A stretch of 64,000 bases of DNA from Vampirovibrio sp. (GTDB lineage: Bacteria; Cyanobacteriota; Vampirovibrionia; Vampirovibrionales; JAJTHC01): positions 248,001 to 312,000 of the forward strand of contig JACEUU010000003.1 in NCBI GenBank assembly GCA_024998755.1, read 5' to 3'. Shown here piece by piece: positions 8,601-16,846 of this stretch. The stretch's first letter is position 1, and each line of letters begins with the position of its first letter. Under the pieces are notes generated by a model. It was not told the origin of the DNA, searched no databases, and saw only the letters and a list, made by a program, of their open reading frames with translations. A program made the position numbers and the translations under genes.

Positions 8601-10478
8601 CGGGCGGAAAAACAACGTAAAAACGATATACGGGTAATAATAGGCAACCCACCGTATTCCGCAGGGCAAACCAGTGAAAACGATGGAAACAAAAACCAAA
8701 AATACCCCCACTTGGATGAGCAGATTAGGGGCAGTTATGCCAAGTTTTCCACAGCAATACTGAAAAACAGTTTGTATGATTCCTATATTAGAGCCATACG
8801 GTGGGCGAGCGATAGAATTAAAGATAAAGGTGTTATTTGTTTTGTAACCAACGGAAGTTTTATGGATGGTAATGCGACGGATGGGGTGCGTAAATGCTTG
8901 GTAGATGAGTTTACCAGCCTATATGTATTTAACCTACGGGGCAATCAACGTACATCGGGCGAAACGTCTCGGCAAGAAGGCGGTAAAATTTTTGATGGAG
9001 GTAGCCGTGCGACTATTGCCATTACGTTATTGATTAAAAACCCTGAAAAAGCCGAAAAAGGACAGTTGTTTTACCACGATATTGGCGACTATTTAGACCG
9101 TAAAACCAAGTTACAGATGATTGAAGCGTTCAAAAGCGTTGAAACCATCCCGTGGAAACGCCTAACCCCCAACAGTAGCCACGATTGGATTAACCAACGA
9201 GACCCAGCCTTTGATGCCTTTTTGAGTTTAGGCGATAAAACAAATAAACACGCTATTACTTTGTTTGATACCTATTCAAGTGGTGTAAAAACAAACAGAG
9301 ATGCTTGGGCTTACAGTTTTTCAAAAAAACAATTACATTATAATATGGATAGAATGATAACCTTCTATAATTCAGAAGTAGAACGCTATAGAAATGCTTG
9401 TAATGATAATAATCAAGAGACGTTATCAAACATAGACCGTTTTTTAAGTAACGATAATAGCAAAATTAGTTGGAGTGGTGAACTGAAAGAAGATTGCCAA
9501 AAGCACATAGCACACCAGTTTTACCCTAACCATATTAGAATAGGGTTATACCGCCCTTTTTGCAAACAGAGTTATTATTTTGATAAAGATTTGAACAATC
9601 GCCTTTATCAAATGCCTAAAATCTTTCCTATGGCTGAATTGGAAAATCTACTTATTTGTTCTTCTGGTATTGGTTCAAGTAAAGAGTTCTCTACACTTAT
9701 TACTAATACTATTCCAGATTATTCCCTTGTTCCAACTTCTCAATGTTTCCCACTCTACACTTATGAAAAAGTGGAAGCCACCGCCCAGCAATCGTTGTTA
9801 TCATCGGGGGCGTTTGTGGGCTATCAGCGGAAGGATAATATCACCAATGAAATGCTACAAACCTTCCAACAGGCGTATGCAGATGTTACTATCACCAAAG
9901 AAGCCATTTTCTACTATGTGTACGGTATTTTGCATTCCCCTGAATATAAAACCCGCTTTGAAGCAGATTTAAAGAAAATGCTCCCCCGTTTGCCCCTCAC
10001 CAAAGAAACGGCAGATTTTTGGGCGTTTAGCAACGTGGGGAAGGAATTAGCCTATTGGCATTTAAACTATGAAACCGTTGAACCCCACCCCAGCGTGGAA
10101 GAGCATCAATCCGTGTTGCAAACAGGCGATGTTTACGACTTTTACAGGGTGGAAAAAATGAGATTCCCCACAGGGTATAAAATTGATGATTGCCCTGATA
10201 CTATCGATTATAACAGTCGTATCAGGCTTTCGGGTATTCCGCAGGAAGCGTGGGGCTATGTGGTCAATGGTAAGCCTGCTTTAGGGTGGATTATGGAACG
10301 GTATGCGGTAACGGTGCATAAGGAAAGCGGTATTAAGAACGACCCCAATTTGTGGTGTTTGGAACAGGAAAACCCTCGGTATATTGTGGATTTAATTAAG
10401 CGGATGGTTCGGGTTTCGGTGGAAAGTGTCCGCTTGGTGGGCTTGCTCCCCCCACTGAATGAGCGTGTAGAAGGGTAG
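5631..10478 (+). CDS. Type ISP single-chain restriction-modification enzyme
   Basis: A 1615-residue fusion. Order seen: an Mrr/PD-(D/E)XK nuclease (about 60-100; GQDVGIDLVA and WAIQCKFF give the D and QxK residues), a superfamily 2 helicase (Walker A ACGTGKTFTA near 195, IICDEAHRTTG near 325, YMTATPKLF, and motif VI QSVGRVMRKS near 585), a long coupler, an N6-adenine methyltransferase (VLDPFTGTGTF near 900, NPPY motif near 1005) and a C-terminal target-recognition domain. Size and order match LlaGI/LlaBIII-type ISP enzymes (about 1570 residues), which methylate one strand of an asymmetric site, translocate, and cleave when two enzymes meet. No separate specificity subunit is needed. All catalytic motifs look intact. 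It is the first gene of a tight operon with two unrecognised genes. Confidence 0.93.
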   Translation: MTTITLQGLLATLRQEKTSNREMGDKFERLMMGYFNTDPLYKELFSDLWMWSEWEGRTGQDVGIDLVAQERNTGDYWAIQCKFFEPTHTISKSDIDSFFTASGKDPFVKRMIVSTTDKWGSNAEEALKNQTIPVQRLGIADLENSLIDWSKFSFQHLDKMSLKPKKELRPHQQEAIEKVAEGFKTADRGKLIMACGTGKTFTALKTVERLAPTNGTVLFLVPSLSLLSQTLTEWVAETKTPFHAFAVCSDTHVGKRTKAKTDNEDMSIHDLCYPATTNADNLIRQYKRVLAYKPQLTIVFSTYQSIEAVANAQKAGLPEFDLIICDEAHRTTGATLAGDDESHFVRVHDQAFLKGKKRLYMTATPKLFKDDVKAKAQENDAVLCSMDDENLYGEEFYRLGFGEAVERGLLADYKVLILAVDESYINSTVQALITDENNELNLEDAVKITGCWNGLAKRNILTTEGFEIDKNPMRRAVAFSSSIKSSKLLTAFFAQIVNEHIKRTVVEENPLRCELDHVDGKMNSHQRNQKLSWLKEDTSTQGNVCRILSNARCLSEGVDVPSLDAVLFLNPRNSLVDVVQSVGRVMRKSEGKQYGYIILPIGIPAGVKPEEALSDNQKYKVVWDVLQALRAHDDRFNATINKLELNQQKPDNIQVIGIGNRATDDENEEGKTKKQRDDAQKALQLQLSLGQLEEWRNAIYGKIVTKCGERKYWETWAKEVADIAIRHQTRITALVQGAEPQYKEAFEAFLVGLRENLNPSISEADAIEMLCQHLITKPVFDALFEGYAFTEQNPVSIAMQKMLDVLEGQALEKENKQLEKFYASVHKRVAGVDNAQGRQKIILELYDKFFKTAFPKVVEKLGIVYTPVPVVDFIINSANYALQQEFGVGIGSEGVHVLDPFTGTGTFMVRLLQSGLIPKADLPRKYAQELHANELVLLAYYIAAINIEETYHGLMAEDAYTPFEGIVLTDTFQLAEGEGRIEGVFPANSQRAEKQRKNDIRVIIGNPPYSAGQTSENDGNKNQKYPHLDEQIRGSYAKFSTAILKNSLYDSYIRAIRWASDRIKDKGVICFVTNGSFMDGNATDGVRKCLVDEFTSLYVFNLRGNQRTSGETSRQEGGKIFDGGSRATIAITLLIKNPEKAEKGQLFYHDIGDYLDRKTKLQMIEAFKSVETIPWKRLTPNSSHDWINQRDPAFDAFLSLGDKTNKHAITLFDTYSSGVKTNRDAWAYSFSKKQLHYNMDRMITFYNSEVERYRNACNDNNQETLSNIDRFLSNDNSKISWSGELKEDCQKHIAHQFYPNHIRIGLYRPFCKQSYYFDKDLNNRLYQMPKIFPMAELENLLICSSGIGSSKEFSTLITNTIPDYSLVPTSQCFPLYTYEKVEATAQQSLLSSGAFVGYQRKDNITNEMLQTFQQAYADVTITKEAIFYYVYGILHSPEYKTRFEADLKKMLPRLPLTKETADFWAFSNVGKELAYWHLNYETVEPHPSVEEHQSVLQTGDVYDFYRVEKMRFPTGYKIDDCPDTIDYNSRIRLSGIPQEAWGYVVNGKPALGWIMERYAVTVHKESGIKNDPNLWCLEQENPRYIVDLIKRMVRVSVESVRLVGLLPPLNERVEG

Positions 10479-10486
10479 AAGAAACC

Positions 10487-11671
10487 ATGCCCCAGCAACG
10501 GGATTATTTTGAACAATCGCTTTTCCGTCGTGTTGGGATAGAGTCTCTTCTGTTGTATTTGGAAACTACTTCTCACCCTTTGTTAGATGAGGCTCGTGAA
10601 ATCATAAAACAATCGGATGCAACGGGAGAGGTTATTCAATCTTCAGCACTTCAAACGATTATTGAATATCTTCAAAGTGAAACTAAAAATGACCGATTTA
10701 CGGATGATCAACTAGCGTTTAAAACAATCAATGAACTAGCTTATAACGATGCTTATCCTAGTATGGTCAAAGAATGCGAACGTTATCCTAATATAGCTCA
10801 TTTGCCATCGTTATACCCCACGGCTGAAGGGTTAGCACTTTATTTATTTTGTAAACATTTAGATGTTTTTAAAGGTATTTTAACTTGCTATCAAATAACA
10901 CAAACGACGGGTTGGAAGCTATTCCAAGGAACAGGAATTAGTACCTGTAAACCATGGCATCAAGTTCAACAAGCGTTTAAAGATGCCATTGTAGATAATT
11001 TTAGAAAATTTGATAATGCTTCAGGTAATCAAGTGATTGTAGAGCCTTACGATAGTGAGGACAAACTAATGTTACACATTTGGTATCAAGGTTCTCCAAA
11101 AACAGTAGAAGAATTAACAGACGAAGCAAAGCTAATCCCTCGTCTCTATTATCCTTCTAAGGATACCCCTTTAATTTATTATAAAACTACAGGGTTATTA
11201 AAAATTAAAACGCCTTACAATAAAGAAACTCTTGCTAAAGCCATCTGTCAGAACTTCGCTAGTATTGTATTGGTAAACCCAAACAGTTTACTTAATGCAA
11301 AATCTAGTAGAATTGTCAATTTATCGGAATTAAAATATCGGCGACAGTTTTCAAATTCAAACTTGAACAATTCAATCGTACTAGATGCCAAAGTAACAAA
11401 AATTAAGTTTAAAACGCATACAAACAGTAAGAAAACTTTTGAAATTGGTGATGCAGATAGTATTTTTCAAACATTAGAACAACATCAGCATGACTTGAAT
11501 CTTGTAGAAATAATGCAAGCCTCTATCCAGTTCAAGTATATGGATAATAATAAGACCAAAACTACAACAATTGACTTTACCGAAAAAACGAATAGAATTA
11601 CCACTAATTCTAGCGAACTAGGAGAGGCTATTGATGTATGTTGTAAATCATGGGGCTTATTAGGTGGATGA
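10487..11671 (+). CDS. Unrecognised protein, downstream partner of type ISP gene
   Basis: A 394-residue protein I do not recognise. It starts 8 bp after the type ISP stop with GAAGGG just upstream, and its end overlaps the next gene by 8 bp, so the three genes are almost certainly co-translated. The sequence is soluble, with no signal peptide or membrane segment. The N-terminal third is helical (ESLLLYLETTSHPLLDEARE), the centre has aromatic clusters (PRLYYPSKDTPLIYYKTTG), and the C-terminal part looks beta-rich and lysine/asparagine-rich. Base composition is visibly more A/T-rich than in the ISP gene, suggesting a different origin. A role in restriction, anti-restriction or an added defence step is inference from position only. 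Confidence 0.8.
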   Translation: MPQQRDYFEQSLFRRVGIESLLLYLETTSHPLLDEAREIIKQSDATGEVIQSSALQTIIEYLQSETKNDRFTDDQLAFKTINELAYNDAYPSMVKECERYPNIAHLPSLYPTAEGLALYLFCKHLDVFKGILTCYQITQTTGWKLFQGTGISTCKPWHQVQQAFKDAIVDNFRKFDNASGNQVIVEPYDSEDKLMLHIWYQGSPKTVEELTDEAKLIPRLYYPSKDTPLIYYKTTGLLKIKTPYNKETLAKAICQNFASIVLVNPNSLLNAKSSRIVNLSELKYRRQFSNSNLNNSIVLDAKVTKIKFKTHTNSKKTFEIGDADSIFQTLEQHQHDLNLVEIMQASIQFKYMDNNKTKTTTIDFTEKTNRITTNSSELGEAIDVCCKSWGLLGG

Positions 11672-12557
11672 GTTATATGAGTGTTGGATATATGTAGATC
11701 ATAATTACCATAGTTTAACTCATACGCAAGAGAAGTTTCTTCTTACAGAGAATTTCATTCAAAAAAAATGGTTAGACCGTTGGTATTGTCCTTCCTGTTT
11801 GGAGTGGCATTCTTACCGTTTTGAAACCAAAAATCTTATATTAAAATCTTGTCCTAATACGGATGAACCTTGGATTAAGGTTTCAGATGAAGAGAGAGTG
11901 GAAAGATGGTGGAATGTCCCTGCTTTGTCTTTTAAACTCACTAAAATGAACTGTTTAACTCAATATGCAGAAAAACCCAACTCCCCTCTAATAAAGACTG
12001 TCGGGCGTTACAATAATAAGCTAGTTTGTTTAACGGCTTTCAATTCTCAAAGACAAATAGAAAATAATTGGCTTTTGATTTCTGATCACACGGAAATTAT
12101 CAATATCAATCCTCTATTTATTGAAAAATCTTTAGAACAACATCTTTTAACAAGAAATATCAACATTATTGCTATAAACTCAATAGCAGATAAAAACTTC
12201 GTAATTAAACAGGAATCTTCCACAGAAGAAGTCGATTTAAGGCTTAATACAGAAGCAAAAATTGCATACTGGCATAATCAAAATATAGAATTAGCTCCAA
12301 GAGAGTTTAAAACCCTTTATATTTTTTGCTGTCAACCAAGCGGACTCACAAAAGCTAAATTTGAGTCTTTTCAAGGAGATAACAGTTACCCAAGTGAAAC
12401 TATGGGCTTAATAGAAACAGGCTGTCTCAATGAGTCGATTAACCAACTAAATAAGACCTTAAAGAAAATAACAGGGGAGTCGAATCGCTTTTTAGGTTAT
12501 GACCGAAAAACCAAACTTTACAAAATACTTAGGGCGTTCTCTTTTAAAACCGAATAA
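11664..12557 (+). CDS. Unrecognised protein with zinc-knuckle-like N-terminus
   Basis: A 297-residue protein of unknown family. GTG at 11664 is used because the overlapping ATG frame stops within a few codons; it overlaps the previous gene by 8 bp with AGGTGG ahead. Near residues 42-65 there is WYCPSCLEWH followed by LKSCP, a possible partial zinc site. The remainder is a mixed alpha/beta soluble chain with no motif I can name (ERWWNVPALSF, IAYWHNQNIELAPREFKTLY). Codon use is A/T-rich like its partner. Strict coupling suggests the two products act together, possibly as a complex, next to the type ISP enzyme. Confidence 0.78.
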   Translation: MDELYECWIYVDHNYHSLTHTQEKFLLTENFIQKKWLDRWYCPSCLEWHSYRFETKNLILKSCPNTDEPWIKVSDEERVERWWNVPALSFKLTKMNCLTQYAEKPNSPLIKTVGRYNNKLVCLTAFNSQRQIENNWLLISDHTEIININPLFIEKSLEQHLLTRNINIIAINSIADKNFVIKQESSTEEVDLRLNTEAKIAYWHNQNIELAPREFKTLYIFCCQPSGLTKAKFESFQGDNSYPSETMGLIETGCLNESINQLNKTLKKITGESNRFLGYDRKTKLYKILRAFSFKTE

Positions 12558-12558
12558 A

Positions 12559-12601
12559 AAATCACTTTAATGAAAAAAATGATTTCGCCGTTATCTCGGC
12601 G
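12559..12601 (+). terminator. Possible terminator after the restriction operon
   Basis: Two short hairpins follow the stop: AAATCA/TGATTT around a 13-base A-rich loop, then CGCCG TTATCT CGGCG at 12586-12601. Only a weak TTAATT follows, so termination would be inefficient. Confidence 0.35.
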
Positions 12602-12669
12602 TTAATTCAAACGTTGTTCAAAACGCTAAAATCAAGGTATAGAGTTAAACACCTTGAAGGAGGCGGGTT

Positions 12670-12957
12670 TTGACAATTCAACGTGGCACTAAACGCCCGC
12701 TACTTGGTGTGCTTAAAAAAGAATACCCCTCTACCAACCCACTGTTTGAAGACGATGCCTTCAAACCTATGCAGGCATATTATGGCGGGCTGAACGATGT
12801 AGAAGAACAAGAAATCCTAGATAACGTCTCTGGGTTCTTTGCCTTGCTCCACCAGTGGCAAGAAGCAGAAGAACAAGAAAAAGAACAAGCACAAGAAAAA
12901 CCTTTATCGCTCCCAACCCCACAACCCACAGAGGAAAACGAAACAGATGCCGCCTAA
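12670..12957 (+). CDS. Small acidic hypothetical protein (TTG start)
   Basis: A 95-residue protein starting at TTG 12670, supported by a strong ribosome-binding site, AAGGAGG, centred about 8 bp upstream. The N-terminus is TIQRGTKRPLLGVLKK, and the C-terminal half is a glutamate/glutamine-rich low-complexity helix (WQEAEEQEKEQAQEK). It ends ETDAA, where its stop overlaps the start region of the next small gene. It begins a second element operon leading to the primase. I do not recognise the family; small acidic proteins in this position are often replication accessory or regulatory proteins. Confidence 0.7.
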   Translation: MTIQRGTKRPLLGVLKKEYPSTNPLFEDDAFKPMQAYYGGLNDVEEQEILDNVSGFFALLHQWQEAEEQEKEQAQEKPLSLPTPQPTEENETDAA

Positions 12958-13144
12958 ACAGAAAAAGCCGACGGAGGCAAATCCATCGGCGAATAATCAA
13001 CCAGTTCAGTTGAAACTTGATACCACCATTATACCTCATTTAACAGACCCATCGCAACCTAGTAAACGGCAAGGTAAATTCAGCCAAGCCTTTATAGGTG
13101 CGGTTGTTTATCCCTGTTACCGTGTCGTTTTCACAACACAATGA
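12947..13144 (+). CDS. Small basic hypothetical protein overlapping its neighbour
   Basis: A 65-residue frame starting ATG 12947, 11 bp before the previous gene ends, with GAGGA ahead. The protein begins MPPKQKKPTEANPSANNQPV and ends in a more hydrophobic stretch (FSQAFIGAVVYPCYRVVF). It is proline/lysine-rich and probably disordered at its N-terminus. It fills the gap to the primase gene exactly, with the primase ribosome-binding site (GAGGAG) at its stop, which supports it being real. Function unknown. Confidence 0.55.
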   Translation: MPPKQKKPTEANPSANNQPVQLKLDTTIIPHLTDPSQPSKRQGKFSQAFIGAVVYPCYRVVFTTQ

Positions 13145-13159
13145 GGAGCAATCATTATA

Positions 13160-15625
13160 ATGGCAAAGCTTACCAACACCCCTAATGTTGAAACACTTTT
13201 CCCTACGGAAATGCAACACTTAAACCACTGGTTACTTTGGAGGCTAGTAGCAAAGGAAGGGCAGGCTAAACCTGCAAAAGTGCCTTACAATCCCCATACC
13301 TTAGCCCCCTGTAACCCAACAGACCTTACCCAATGCGGTACGTTTACAGAAGCCGTTTTTTCTTGGCATAAAATGCCACAGTATTTTGCAGGGGTGGGCT
13401 TTTCCCTACAAAACACCCTTGTTTGTGTGGATTTAGACAATAGCTTAGATGCGGTAGGCAATCCCTTACCATGGGTAGAACCGATTTTAGCCATGCTTCC
13501 CCCTAGCTTTACGGAAGTTTCCCAAAGTGGTAAAGGCTTGCACTGGTTTGGGTGGGGTAGCCTTGAAGGGGAAACAGGCTCAAAGTTCACCTTAGCGTGT
13601 GGGCATTGTGTTGAAATTTACCATCATAAACGGTTTATTGCCATGACAGGTAATCGGTTTCAAAATGCCCCTATCACGTTAAGTAATCAGCAAGAAAGCA
13701 TCCGTCATTTTTATCAGTGGTGTGAAGCTCAACACCAACAACAACGGGCGTACCAGCAGGCAAACAACAGCCCTTCCGCTTCCCCCGTAGCCCCTTCTGT
13801 TATTTTAACAGACTTACCCGAACAGATGTTTAATAGTCGGCATGGCGGGGCTATTAAAGCCCTTTGGCAGGGGGATTTAGCCTCTTATTCAGGAGATGAC
13901 TCTTCAGCAGATTTAGCCCTATTAAGCCATCTTGCGTTTTGGACAAAAGGCGATGCCGTTGCAATGGAAATGTGGTTTGGGCAATCCGTGTTAGGGCAAC
14001 GTTCAAAATGGCAAAGTCGGACAGACTATCGGCAACGCAGTATTCAAAAAGCCCTTAATAATACCAGTAACCTTAGCCTAAACACCACCGTGGCTTCACC
14101 TTTAGCTACTAGTGCTAATGCCTCCACCTTTTCACCACAATGGGAAGCCCCTCGGGTTATTCAGCAACAATTACTCCCTGTAGAAGCCTTTGATACAGAT
14201 TTATTACCGTTACGGGCAAAGGCATGGCTTATAGATGAATCCCACCGAATGCAAGTCAGTATTGATTTTATGGCGGTTACGTTAATGGTTATGCTGGGGA
14301 GTTTAATCGGCAGACAGGTTGGTATCCGCCCTAAAGCTCAAGATAGCTGGCTTGTTGTGCCTAACTTATGGGGCATGATTATTGGCAAGCCTTCTACAAT
14401 GAAAACGCCTAGCATTCAAAGTGTTTTGAAATCGGTTTCGGATTTAGAGAAACGAGCCTTCGGTAAACACCAACAGGCAATGAAAGACTATGAAAACCTA
14501 ACAACGGTAATGGAGATTAAGCGAAAAGCCTTGGAGCAAAAACTAAAAGCCAGCTTCAAAAATGGTAACGTTGATATGGAGAAAGAAGCTAAACAATGGG
14601 AGGAAGACACCATGATGCCCCCGTTCCCCGTTTGTAAACGGTATATGAGTAATGACCCAACGATCGAAAAAATTGGTGAATTGCTTTCACAGAATCCGAA
14701 TGGGTTACTTTTATTTAGAGATGAGTTGGCAGGGTTCTTAAAAAAGCTAGATAAGGAAGGTTACGAAAGCGATAGAGCATTTTATCTTGAAAGTTGGAAT
14801 GGCACAGGCAGTTATACGTTTGACCGTATCACACGGGGGACTGTTTACATTAAAGGGCATTGCCTATCAGTTTTTGGAGGTATTCAACCAAGCGTCATTA
14901 GCAAATGGTTGTCAGATGCCTTAACGCAAACGGGGAAAGATGACGGTTTAATTCAACGCTTTCAGTTAATGGTTTACCCTGATACCTTACAAGCCATTAC
15001 CCATGTAGATGCACCCCCCAACCTCGTAGCCAAACAGAATTTTTATAGCTTAATTCAGGAATTAGCAACCATAACCCCGCAACATCTTGGGTGTTTTACC
15101 GTGGCAGATGATAGCATCCCCTTTTTACGCTTTACAGAAGAGGCTCAACCCTTCTTTGATGAGTGGCATTTATCGTGGCGGAAAGCCCACCTAAACGGCA
15201 ATGAAAACCCGACTTTAGAAGCTCATTTTACCAAGTATGCGTCTTTAGTGCCTTCTTTAGCGTTAATTTGTCATCTTGCCAATGGCGATACGGGTAACGT
15301 CAGCAAACGGGCGTTAATTCAAGCCCTAGCGTGGAGCGATTATTTAGCTAGCCATGCCCGCCGTATTTACGCTATGGGGGGTAGTCATCATTTAGCGTTA
15401 GCTCATGTACTATTGAAAAAGTTGAAAGCCGAAAAGTTAAACAACCCTTTTACCTTGCGGGAATTAAAGCGGAAGCATTGGCAAGGCTTTGATACGCCAC
15501 AAGCAATAGAAGAAACCTTGGACACGTTGGAAGAACACGGGTACATCCTACGGGAAGAACGACGGACTGAAGGTAGACCCACGGTTCACTACCACATGAA
15601 CCCTTTATGGCAGGGGGAAGCATAA
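13160..15625 (+). CDS. Primase-polymerase/DUF3987 replication protein
   Basis: An 821-residue replication protein. The N-terminal region (to about 180) looks like an NrS-1-type primase-polymerase: LVCVDLDN near residue 90 (metal-binding acidic pair), SGKGLHWFGWG, and EIYHHKRFIAMTG near 152. The following DUF3987 region has a Walker A-like loop (GKPSTMKTP near 415) and a Walker B-like strand (LLLFRDELAG near 515), so a primase-helicase fusion is likely. The C-terminus has a winged-helix look (LKRKHWQGFDTPQAIEETLD). Such proteins prime plasmid, phage or integrative-element DNA. Start ATG 13160 follows GAGGAG. The next gene begins one base after the stop. Confidence 0.85.
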   Translation: MAKLTNTPNVETLFPTEMQHLNHWLLWRLVAKEGQAKPAKVPYNPHTLAPCNPTDLTQCGTFTEAVFSWHKMPQYFAGVGFSLQNTLVCVDLDNSLDAVGNPLPWVEPILAMLPPSFTEVSQSGKGLHWFGWGSLEGETGSKFTLACGHCVEIYHHKRFIAMTGNRFQNAPITLSNQQESIRHFYQWCEAQHQQQRAYQQANNSPSASPVAPSVILTDLPEQMFNSRHGGAIKALWQGDLASYSGDDSSADLALLSHLAFWTKGDAVAMEMWFGQSVLGQRSKWQSRTDYRQRSIQKALNNTSNLSLNTTVASPLATSANASTFSPQWEAPRVIQQQLLPVEAFDTDLLPLRAKAWLIDESHRMQVSIDFMAVTLMVMLGSLIGRQVGIRPKAQDSWLVVPNLWGMIIGKPSTMKTPSIQSVLKSVSDLEKRAFGKHQQAMKDYENLTTVMEIKRKALEQKLKASFKNGNVDMEKEAKQWEEDTMMPPFPVCKRYMSNDPTIEKIGELLSQNPNGLLLFRDELAGFLKKLDKEGYESDRAFYLESWNGTGSYTFDRITRGTVYIKGHCLSVFGGIQPSVISKWLSDALTQTGKDDGLIQRFQLMVYPDTLQAITHVDAPPNLVAKQNFYSLIQELATITPQHLGCFTVADDSIPFLRFTEEAQPFFDEWHLSWRKAHLNGNENPTLEAHFTKYASLVPSLALICHLANGDTGNVSKRALIQALAWSDYLASHARRIYAMGGSHHLALAHVLLKKLKAEKLNNPFTLRELKRKHWQGFDTPQAIEETLDTLEEHGYILREERRTEGRPTVHYHMNPLWQGEA

Positions 15626-15626
15626 C

Positions 15627-15977
15627 ATGGGTACTTGGTTGGCAGTATTGAAAGCGGAATTAAAAAATGAAAAACAGCCCAGTCCCCTAGTGCCAAAAGT
15701 GCCAAAACCCCCTTATGGCACTTTTGACACTTCCCCACCTAGCCTTATTGAAAAAATTGAGGGTGTTCCCCCGCAAGATATTCAGGCGGTTGTAACTATC
15801 CTATTACCGCTAGGGTTTATTTCAAAATACGCCGTAGCCCACCGCCTACAGTGGCAGATGGAACGCTTAGAAGCGGTTATCTGCTACCTTCAGGGAGAAC
15901 TCTATCTTTTAACACAATCCCCTACCATCGCACTAACCGCATACGGCAGACGCTTTTTTAATCAATCACTTAATTAA
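15627..15977 (+). CDS. Small protein coupled to the primase gene
   Basis: A 116-residue protein starting one base after the primase stop, so translation is coupled. The N-terminal third is proline-rich and flexible (LVPKVPKPPYGTFD), a feature common at the end of DUF3987 primase operons. The C-terminal half reads like a winged helix (FISKYAVAHRLQWQMERLEA then GELYLLTQ). It may be a DNA-binding partner of the primase or a detached C-terminal domain. No specific family recognised. Confidence 0.65.
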   Translation: MGTWLAVLKAELKNEKQPSPLVPKVPKPPYGTFDTSPPSLIEKIEGVPPQDIQAVVTILLPLGFISKYAVAHRLQWQMERLEAVICYLQGELYLLTQSPTIALTAYGRRFFNQSLN

Positions 15978-16050
15978 CGCACCAAGTTATTGAATCAACA
16001 CCTTACTACGCTAGTGCCACAATGTTTTTTCGCACCCCCTTTTGTCAAGT

Positions 16051-16344
16051 CTATGGACAAAACCCCACCGCCTCGATGGTATGCTTAGAATCCTGAAACA
16101 ACTGTTTAATCATCTGCCATTCATCCTTAGTTTCTTGGCTATAACAACCATGCTTAAAATTACCCAACCGTTGCCCCGCCTTCCCTTGAGGCGTTTTCGC
16201 CCCTGTCGATTTTCCCCCATGCAACCGACACCGCCCATTTTTCATAGCAGGTTGCTTACACGGTAAACCGATCCTTTTCCCCGTTGCTCCGCATTGCTTA
16301 AAAGGGTGAAGTATTGGGACAAGAGGTAGATCTTCAGTTTTCAT
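16051..16344 (-). CDS. HGGxSTG-family phage/element protein
   Basis: A 97-residue protein with the pattern CGATGKRIGLPCKQPAM, NGRCRLHGGKSTGAKTP. The spaced cysteines and histidine suggest a small zinc-binding fold. HGGxSTG proteins are frequent in prophages and prophage-like elements, commonly next to the gene type found just upstream here. Exact function is not established to my knowledge. It runs opposite to the primase operon, converging on it, with the partner gene 22 bp upstream in the same direction. Confidence 0.75.
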   Translation of the reverse strand: MKTEDLPLVPILHPFKQCGATGKRIGLPCKQPAMKNGRCRLHGGKSTGAKTPQGKAGQRLGNFKHGCYSQETKDEWQMIKQLFQDSKHTIEAVGFCP

Positions 16345-16366
16345 AATAGCCCTCCCCTACCCCCCC

Positions 16367-16846
16367 CTAGCGGGAGGCTTGCCCTAGCATCGCTTGCCCG
16401 CCTTCATTGACGGTAACGTGTTGTACTTGAATAACCTGTTTGCCTTGGTTACGGCTTTTGATAAGGGTTTCCATTAGTGCGGTGGAAGCTCGTACCAGCT
16501 TCGTGGTTCGGTTGACGATACCATCGTTTTGGGCGAAGGTGTTGTCTTTTCCGTTCATTCTGCTAGCGAAGGTTTGCGTCATGTGGTGGAGCGTTACCAG
16601 TTGCATTGCCATCATACCTTCAAGGGGTGTTTGTGGGGCTATTCCGTCCATTAGTGCCAAGGCGGCGGGAAGTTGGTCTTTCCCTACAATGGCGTAAAGT
16701 TGACGAATTATGTAGTCATTGGCTTCGGGGTTTTTGTAGCCTGTCATTTTGCCCAGTGCTTCTTGGGGTGTTTGGTTTTTTTCGGGTTTAACCACGATGT
16801 TTAGGGTATCGTCGTTGGTTTCGGTGGTGGTTATTGCTTGTGCCAT
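16367..16846 (-). CDS. Prophage-type protein paired with HGGxSTG gene
   Basis: A 159-residue soluble protein. The C-terminal half (LVRASTALMETLIKSRNQGK, then VIQVQHVTVNEGGQAMLG) matches a pattern I recall from prophage-like loci, especially in alphaproteobacteria, where such a gene precedes an HGGxSTG gene. The central helical part (LVTLHHMTQTFASRM) contains an HH pair. No enzymatic motif is evident. It lies at the right end of the element, upstream of its partner, and is probably element cargo or a remnant of a phage module; no terminase or capsid gene is visible. Confidence 0.65.
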   Translation of the reverse strand: MAQAITTTETNDDTLNIVVKPEKNQTPQEALGKMTGYKNPEANDYIIRQLYAIVGKDQLPAALALMDGIAPQTPLEGMMAMQLVTLHHMTQTFASRMNGKDNTFAQNDGIVNRTTKLVRASTALMETLIKSRNQGKQVIQVQHVTVNEGGQAMLGQASR

